This document shows positions 5,547 to 9,393 of a stretch of 9,393 nucleotides of DNA, one piece after another. Numbering within the stretch: position 1 is the first letter of the stretch; each line of letters begins with the position of its first letter. Below the pieces are notes generated by a model. The model did not search any database, was not told the DNA's origin, and worked only from the letters and a program-made list of their open reading frames with translations. The translations under genes were made by a program, and so were the position numbers. The stretch comes from Candidatus Woesearchaeota archaeon (lineage in GTDB: Archaea; Nanobdellota; Nanobdellia; SCGC-AAA011-G17; JAPLZO01), in the NCBI GenBank assembly GCA_026394995.1, contig JAPLZO010000013.1, positions 1 through 9,393 of the forward strand, read 5' to 3'.

Positions 5547-7909
5547 AGTTCAATATTAAAATTACCTATTTTTATTTCTTTAGCTTTTGTAGCAGCTTTT
5601 AAATCTTGTAAAACTGGTTTTAAAATTTGCATTTGTTTTTTATCTAAAGTTAAGATTACTTCTTCTTTTAGAGATTTTTGTTTTTGTGTTTTAAATTGTC
5701 TAACTTTTGTAAGTATTTCTATAAATAAATCTCCAATTTTTTCTGCTTTCTTGTTTTCTATTTTTAGATTGGGCCATTCTGAAATATGAATTGATTTTTG
5801 TTTTTCATATTTTACAAAATAATCTTGATATATTTCTTCTGTAATAAATGGCATTATTGGAGCAACTAATTTTAATATATTCAATAAAGTTGTATAAATT
5901 GTATATTGCGCAGATAGTTTTGCATTTTTATTATAATTATTTGGATTGTAGAATCTATCTTTTACAATTTCTAAATAATTATCACAAAAAATATGCCAAA
6001 AGAAATTCTCTGTTTCTGTTTTTGGTTTGAAAAAATCATAATTATTAAATGAATTAGTTGAATTTTTTATTAATTTAGATAATTTTGTTAGCATCCATAA
6101 GTCTAATATTTCTAATTTTGGTTTATTTCCTTTGTAATCTTGTAAATGAGATATGGAGAACTTAGAAGCATTCCATAATTTTATGATCATTTTTTTACCA
6201 GAAACTAAATCTTTTTCTTGGTATGGAAGATCTTCGCCTAGTTTAGAACCTGCTGCCCAGAATCTTAGTGCATCTGATCCATATTCATTTGTAATATCTT
6301 GAGGTTCAATAACATTACCTTTTGATTTTGACATTTTTTTACGTTCAGGATCTAAAACAAAACCAGATATCATTACATCTTGCCATGGGTTTATTTTATT
6401 ATGAAGTTGAGATTTAACAACTGTTGTAAACAACCAAAATGTTATGATATCATGAGCTTGTGGTCTTAGATTCATTGGATATAATTTTTTATATAAGTTT
6501 GGAAATAGAGAGGCTGCTATTTGTGGTGTCAATGAAGAAGTTGTCCAAGTATCTAAAACATCTTTTTCTGGAATAAACTCTGAATTACCACATTTAGGAC
6601 ATTTTTTGATTTTAGGTTTATCTTTTATTGGATCTATGGGTAAATCTTTTTCATCTGCTAAAATGATATATTCACATTTTGAACAATACCAAACTGGAAA
6701 TGGAATTCCAAAAAACCTTTGTCTAGAAATTAACCAATCCCATTGTAAACCATTAACCCAATGTTCATATCTAGAAAACATATGTTTAGGGTTCCAATTT
6801 AATTTTTTACCCCATTTTAACATATCTTTTTTTAAATCTAGATATTTGATAAACCATTGTTTTGATTCTACAAACTCAATTTCAGTACCACATCTTTCAT
6901 GTACATTAACAATATGTGTAATTGGTTTTTGTGAAATTAATAAATTTTCATTTTTTAAATCTTCAATGATTTCTTTTCTTGCTTGTTTTATGGACATGCC
7001 TTCATATTTTCCTGTTAAAGAAGTCATTTTTCCATCTTTTGTAATTGCATTTCTTATTGGTAGATTATATGCACGTTGCCATTCCATATCAGTTTGATCC
7101 CCAAAAGTACAACACATTACAATACCTGTACCTTTATTTGGATCTGCACGAGTATCGGGCATTATTGGAACATATAGATTAAATAAAGGAACCTTTGCTT
7201 TTTTTCCATTATATTTTTTATATCTATCATCAGAAGGATGATAAAAAATAGCAACACAAGCTGGTAATAATTCAGGTCTTGTAGTAGAAATAATTAAATC
7301 TTCGTTATCAACTTTGAAAACAATATCATTGAAATAAGAAGCTATTTCTTTATCTTTACATTCTTGTTGTGATATACCTGTTTGACATTCAGGACACCAC
7401 ATAGCAGGGGCATTTTTTCGATATTCTCTATTAATTTTATATAAATCTATAAATGATTTTTGAGAAATTTTTTGACAATGTTTATCAATGGTTGTATAAT
7501 AAATAGAAAAATCACAGCTTGTTCCAATTCTTTTCCAATCTTCTATATATTTAGGCCTTACATTTTCTAGGGTTTTTAGGCATAAATTAATGAAGTCTTG
7601 ACGATCCATTTGAGAAGCTTTAACATTCTTTAAATTTTCAATTAATCTTTCTGTTGCTAATCCATTATCATCAGTTCCAAATGGATAAAAAATATTTTTT
7701 TGTTGCATTCTATAATATCTTACAATAAAATCTTGTTGAGCATAAGAAAAAGCATGACCTAGATGCATTTTACCAGAAACTGTTGGTGGTGGTGTATCTA
7801 TTGAAAATATTGGTTTTTTACTTTTAGGATCAAATTTGTATATTTTGTTCTTTTCCCAAAATTGTTGTATTTTTTGTTCTGATATTTTAAAATCATAATT
7901 TTCTTGCAT
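5537..7909 (-). CDS. valS: Valyl-tRNA synthetase (archaeal type)
   Basis: The 790-residue class Ia synthetase charges tRNA-Val with valine. The Rossmann fold shows HLGH (49-52, the HIGH motif) within TVSGKMHLGHAFSY, and KMSKS (525-529). GTDDNGLATERL (78-89) is the archaeal ValRS version of this region. The CP1 editing domain, which clears Thr-tRNA-Val, carries TTRPELLPACVA (209-220) and KGTGIVMCCTFGD (259-271). Zinc-type pairs are C172/C175, C409/C412 and C437/C440. DTWTTSSLTPQI (453-464) favours ValRS over IleRS or LeuRS. The anticodon-binding helical domain spans about 600-715. Archaeal ValRS is often 850-900 aa; the end is short here, with only a small C-terminal segment (about 720-790). 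A strong TATA box sits 27 nt before the ATG, and the gene probably leads the transcript that continues into aRF1. Confidence 0.96.
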   Translation of the reverse strand: MQENYDFKISEQKIQQFWEKNKIYKFDPKSKKPIFSIDTPPPTVSGKMHLGHAFSYAQQDFIVRYYRMQQKNIFYPFGTDDNGLATERLIENLKNVKASQMDRQDFINLCLKTLENVRPKYIEDWKRIGTSCDFSIYYTTIDKHCQKISQKSFIDLYKINREYRKNAPAMWCPECQTGISQQECKDKEIASYFNDIVFKVDNEDLIISTTRPELLPACVAIFYHPSDDRYKKYNGKKAKVPLFNLYVPIMPDTRADPNKGTGIVMCCTFGDQTDMEWQRAYNLPIRNAITKDGKMTSLTGKYEGMSIKQARKEIIEDLKNENLLISQKPITHIVNVHERCGTEIEFVESKQWFIKYLDLKKDMLKWGKKLNWNPKHMFSRYEHWVNGLQWDWLISRQRFFGIPFPVWYCSKCEYIILADEKDLPIDPIKDKPKIKKCPKCGNSEFIPEKDVLDTWTTSSLTPQIAASLFPNLYKKLYPMNLRPQAHDIITFWLFTTVVKSQLHNKINPWQDVMISGFVLDPERKKMSKSKGNVIEPQDITNEYGSDALRFWAAGSKLGEDLPYQEKDLVSGKKMIIKLWNASKFSISHLQDYKGNKPKLEILDLWMLTKLSKLIKNSTNSFNNYDFFKPKTETENFFWHIFCDNYLEIVKDRFYNPNNYNKNAKLSAQYTIYTTLLNILKLVAPIMPFITEEIYQDYFVKYEKQKSIHISEWPNLKIENKKAEKIGDLFIEILTKVRQFKTQKQKSLKEEVILTLDKKQMQILKPVLQDLKAATKAKEIKIGNFNIELCL

Positions 7910-7930
7910 GTATTAAAACTATTAAAGATA

Positions 7931-7941
7931 CTTTATATAAA
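7931..7941 (-). promoter_or_regulatory. TATA box for valS (leaderless)
   Basis: The minus strand reads TTTATATAAAG, a near-consensus archaeal TATA box, centred about 27 nt upstream of the valS ATG. Transcription should therefore start at the ATG itself. It separates valS from the upstream tRNA, so the two are likely separate transcripts. Confidence 0.75.
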
Positions 7942-7956
7942 TTTCTATTAAAAGGA

Positions 7957-8057
7957 TGGGCAAAGGGGGATTTGAACCCCCGACACCACGGTCTTCAGCC
8001 GTGTCTAAGACTTACCCTTAAAAGAGTATGTGCTCTCCCAGGCTGAGCTACTTGCCC
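7957..8057 (-). tRNA. tRNA-Phe(GAA): tRNA-Phe (GAA) with a 27-nt internal insertion
   Basis: Read on the minus strand the gene folds as a complete tRNA-Phe. The acceptor stem is GGGCAAG/TTTGCCC with one G-T pair at its base, followed by discriminator A (7957). TA precedes the D-stem GCTC/GAGC, whose loop AGCCTGGGA holds the G18-G19 pair. The anticodon arm is CACGG-CTGAAGA-CCGTG with anticodon GAA at 7994-7996. The variable loop is GTGTC and the T-arm is GGGGG-TTCAAAT-CCCCC. Between the D-stem and the anticodon stem there are 28 nt where one (position 26) is expected. Removing 27 nt leaves a normal 74-nt tRNA. CCA is not encoded. A short T4 run (7950-7953) follows on the minus strand and could serve as a weak terminator. 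The isoacceptor call is firm; the insertion is treated separately. Confidence 0.93.
8002..8031 (-). other. Probable non-canonical 27-nt intron in tRNA-Phe
   Basis: The extra 27 nt lie inside this span. Exact ends are ambiguous because ACA occurs at both boundaries (8031-8029 and 8004-8002), giving four equivalent excision registers. In all of them the exons rejoin to GAGC-A-CACGG. The insertion can form a hairpin TTTAAG/CTTAGA (8022-8017 with 8009-8004, one T-G pair) with a 7-nt loop, or an alternative TACTC/GGGTA stem. For the register that cuts at ACA|TACTC and ACA|CGG, three of four central pairs of a bulge-helix-bulge can be drawn, so the splice motif is relaxed at best. Archaeal tRNA introns outside position 37/38 are known; the tRNA splicing endonuclease would have to accept this one. 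An insertion that inactivates the gene is the alternative. Confidence 0.65.
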
Positions 8058-8082
8058 ATAAATTGATTAATTAAGAAGTGAG

Positions 8083-8095
8083 TATATTTTTAAAA
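8083..8095 (-). promoter_or_regulatory. TATA box for tRNA-Phe
   Basis: The minus strand reads TTTTAAAAATATA, centred about 32 nt upstream of tRNA position 1. With the usual 25-27 nt spacing this gives a 5' leader of a few bases for RNase P to remove. Confidence 0.5.
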
Positions 8096-8105
8096 CTTTT
8101 GATAA

Positions 8106-8130
8106 GCTTTAATAGAAATATTTATTAATA
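8106..8130 (+). promoter_or_regulatory. Promoter region of the pilin-like gene
   Basis: Two TATA-like stretches are present: CTTTAATAG (near 8107-8115) and TTTATTAATA (8121-8130). They predict transcription starts about 25 or 10-12 nt before the ATG. Either leaves room for the Shine-Dalgarno site, so this mRNA has a leader, unlike its neighbours. Which box is used cannot be told from the sequence. Confidence 0.45.
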
Positions 8131-8150
8131 TCAAAATTTTCAAATTAGAA

Positions 8151-8156
8151 GAGGTG
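8151..8156 (+). promoter_or_regulatory. Shine-Dalgarno site GAGGTG
   Basis: GAGGTG lies 5 nt before the ATG at 8162 and is complementary to the archaeal 16S rRNA 3' end (CACCTCC). It is the only strong ribosome binding site found upstream of any gene in this window, and it fixes the start codon of the pilin-like gene. Confidence 0.85.
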
Positions 8157-8161
8157 TTTAT

Positions 8162-8701
8162 ATGAAGAGTAAAAAAAGAGGTGCAATTGAGCTTTCTATG
8201 ACTACAATTATTGTAGTTATTATGGGTATTACATTGCTAACTTTAGGTTTAAGATGGGTTTATGGTATTTTTGGTGATATTGAGAAACAAAGAACTCAAA
8301 TGAATGATGCCATGGATAAACAAATAAGAGATATGTTCGGTGAAAGTGATAAACCATTAAATTTACTCATGACTTCTATAAGCATTGAACAAGGTAAATC
8401 ATATGATTTAGGTATCGCAATAAGAAATACGGGTAATAATGATGGGCAACATTTTAGTTATGATATTACTGTAGATCAGATTCCGTCTAATGCGAATGTT
8501 AACTCTGTTAAGAATTGGTTTATATACAGTAAAAATAAAGAATTTACTTTAAATTCTGGACAAATTCAAAGTGATTTAGTTTCAATAAATGTACCTAAAA
8601 CAGGAGCTCCTTTAGGAACTTATAGAGTAACTATTAAATTAACTTGCAGAGAAGATAATAACTTAAATTATGAACAACCATTAATAATAAGAATTATTTA
8701 A
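8162..8701 (+). CDS. Pilin-like protein with class III signal peptide
   Basis: The 179-residue product begins MKSKKRG, a short basic leader ending in glycine, followed by AIELSMTT and a hydrophobic helix (about 13-34). This is the layout of type IV pilins and archaellins, cut by the prepilin peptidase (FlaK/PibD type) after G7. After cleavage the Glu would be at +3 rather than the +5 usual in bacterial pilins. A charged helical segment follows (about 37-60, DIEKQRTQMNDAMDKQIRD), then a beta-rich domain (about 68-179) including YDLGIAIRNTGNN and TYRVTIKLTC, resembling an Ig-like or CARDB-like fold. It could be a minor pilin, an adhesin subunit or a membrane-anchored surface protein. No pilus ATPase or peptidase gene is nearby. 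The strong Shine-Dalgarno site suggests high output. The gene stands alone between the tRNA-Phe promoter and cysS. Confidence 0.7.
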   Translation: MKSKKRGAIELSMTTIIVVIMGITLLTLGLRWVYGIFGDIEKQRTQMNDAMDKQIRDMFGESDKPLNLLMTSISIEQGKSYDLGIAIRNTGNNDGQHFSYDITVDQIPSNANVNSVKNWFIYSKNKEFTLNSGQIQSDLVSINVPKTGAPLGTYRVTIKLTCREDNNLNYEQPLIIRII

Positions 8702-8707
8702 ACAAAA

Positions 8708-8715
8708 TTTAAATA
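8708..8715 (+). promoter_or_regulatory. TATA box for cysS (leaderless)
   Basis: TTTAAATA is centred about 27 nt before the cysS ATG at 8738, repeating the spacing seen for valS and scpB. No Shine-Dalgarno site lies between. The box begins only 7 nt after the pilin-like stop codon. Confidence 0.65.
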
Positions 8716-8718
8716 CTA

Positions 8719-8729
8719 TTTCTTTTTTT
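8719..8729 (+). terminator. Oligo-T terminator after the pilin-like gene
   Basis: The plus strand reads TTTC followed by seven T, 18 nt after the TAA stop. Archaeal RNA polymerase terminates at such U-rich stretches without needing a hairpin, and none is seen. The run lies between the cysS TATA box and the cysS start. Confidence 0.5.
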
Positions 8730-8737
8730 ATTAATCT

Positions 8738-9393
8738 ATGAAGATATATAACACATTAACAAGAAAGAAAGAAGAATTTAAACCTATTAACGATAAGCAA
8801 GTTGGTATATATTCCTGTGGACCAACTGCTTATTGGTATCAACATATAGGTAATTTAAGGTCTTATATATTAGCTGATATTTTGAAAAAAGTTTTAATTT
8901 ATAATAAATATAAAGTTAAACATGTAATTAATGTTACTGATGTTGGACATTTAACAAGTGATGCTGATACTGGAGAAGATAAAATAGAAAAAGCTGCTGC
9001 AAAAGAAGGAAAAAAAGCAGAAGATATTGTTAATTTTTATTGGAAAGTTTTTAGAGAGGATTTTAAAAAGTTAAATATCAATGAACCAAATATATGGTGT
9101 AAAGCTACTGAACATATTAAAGAACAAATTGAATTGATAAAAAAATTAGAAAAAAAAGAGTTTACATATGAAACGACTGATGGAATTTACTATGATACAA
9201 GTAAATTCAAAGATTATTGTAAATTAGGAAGGTTAAATATAGAGGGTTTAGAAGCTGGAAAAAGAATTGAAATGCGAGAAAAGAGAAATGTAACTGATTT
9301 TGCTTTGTGGAAATTTTCTGAAAAACCTGGATTAAGACAACAAGAATGGGATCCTAAGAAATATGGAGCAAATTTTCAAGTTGGCTTCCCTGG
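8738..9393 (+). CDS. cysS: Cysteinyl-tRNA synthetase, 5' part (cut by window end)
   Basis: This reading frame is open from the ATG to the window end: 218 codons plus 2 nt. The start MKIYNTLTRKKEEF and IYSCGPTAYWYQ are typical of CysRS. C27 is the first ligand of the catalytic zinc, and HIGN (36-39) is the HIGH motif. NVTDVGHLTSDADTGEDKI and the later WCKATEHI also match the family closely. The sequence stops at QVGFPG, just before the W-H-I-E-C segment that carries further zinc ligands. KMSKS and the anticodon-binding domain lie beyond the window. The enzyme ligates cysteine to tRNA-Cys in the cytosol, so this archaeon uses direct charging and need not rely on the SepRS/SepCysS route. Transcription is probably leaderless from the TATA box at 8708-8715. 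Confidence 0.96.
   Translation, partial: MKIYNTLTRKKEEFKPINDKQVGIYSCGPTAYWYQHIGNLRSYILADILKKVLIYNKYKVKHVINVTDVGHLTSDADTGEDKIEKAAAKEGKKAEDIVNFYWKVFREDFKKLNINEPNIWCKATEHIKEQIELIKKLEKKEFTYETTDGIYYDTSKFKDYCKLGRLNIEGLEAGKRIEMREKRNVTDFALWKFSEKPGLRQQEWDPKKYGANFQVGFP

Noticed and set aside
6606..7097. 163-codon plus-strand frame opposite valS.
   Set aside because: It lies fully antisense to conserved ValRS sequence, has no promoter or ribosome binding site, and its composition is what the reverse of AT-rich coding DNA gives. The same applies to the other plus-strand frames between 223 and 6030.
8001..8010. Short palindrome GTCTAAGAC as an operator or recombination site.
   Set aside because: It lies inside the tRNA insertion and is explained by RNA hairpin potential; it is only 3 bp of stem around a 3-nt loop.
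8009..8031. Reading the tRNA gene as tRNA-Lys(UUU).
   Set aside because: The CTTTTAA loop lacks a proper 5-bp anticodon stem in register, while the GAA arm, variable loop and T-arm fit tRNA-Phe without defects.
1..9393. CRISPR array, insertion sequence, integrase, toxin-antitoxin or defence cassette.
   Set aside because: No direct repeat series, transposase or nuclease motif, or paired small operon of that type is seen; the window is filled by recognisable housekeeping and envelope genes.

Overview
The window looks like a piece of a small, AT-rich archaeal genome, most likely from the DPANN group (a Woesearchaeota/Pacearchaeota-like lineage is my best guess). The reasons are archaeal-type translation genes (aRF1, ValRS with the archaeal signature, a METTL5-like methyltransferase, aMBF1), archaeal TATA boxes about 27 nt before start codons, a tRNA without encoded CCA, and several short membrane or surface proteins of a style common in DPANN. 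G+C is low by eye, about 30%. The lineage is an inference, not read from a marker gene.

Layout. From about 8057 down to 48 everything is on the minus strand, read right to left: tRNA-Phe(GAA) with a 27-nt internal insertion; valyl-tRNA synthetase; aRF1, overlapping valS by 10 nt; a small membrane-anchored Cys-rich protein; scpB; a DUF2238/YjdF-like membrane protein; a membrane GT2 glycosyltransferase; a membrane-anchored thioredoxin-like CPDC protein; aMBF1; and a METTL5-like rRNA methyltransferase. From scpB to the methyltransferase the six genes overlap by 7-8 nt or are 1 nt apart, so they form one tight, translationally coupled unit. On the plus strand, divergent from the tRNA, lie a pilin-like (class III signal) protein and a cysteinyl-tRNA synthetase cut off by the window end.

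How the genes fit together. The window mixes translation functions (tRNA-Phe, ValRS, CysRS, aRF1, rRNA methyltransferase), transcription and chromosome upkeep (aMBF1, ScpB) and cell-envelope functions (glycosyltransferase, DUF2238-like protein, CPDC thioredoxin-like protein, Cys-rich anchor protein, pilin-like protein). The envelope genes sit inside the scpB-mbf1 unit.

The most notable points are the tRNA-Phe with a non-canonical insertion between the D-arm and the anticodon arm; an aRF1 with NIKD in place of NIKS that also lacks the zinc-bearing C-terminal mini-domain; and a sharp split between leaderless genes and one gene with a strong Shine-Dalgarno site. I see no CRISPR array, insertion sequence, toxin-antitoxin pair or defence system. 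No stretch over 300 bases lacks a gene; the longest gap is the 104-nt divergent promoter region at 8058-8161.
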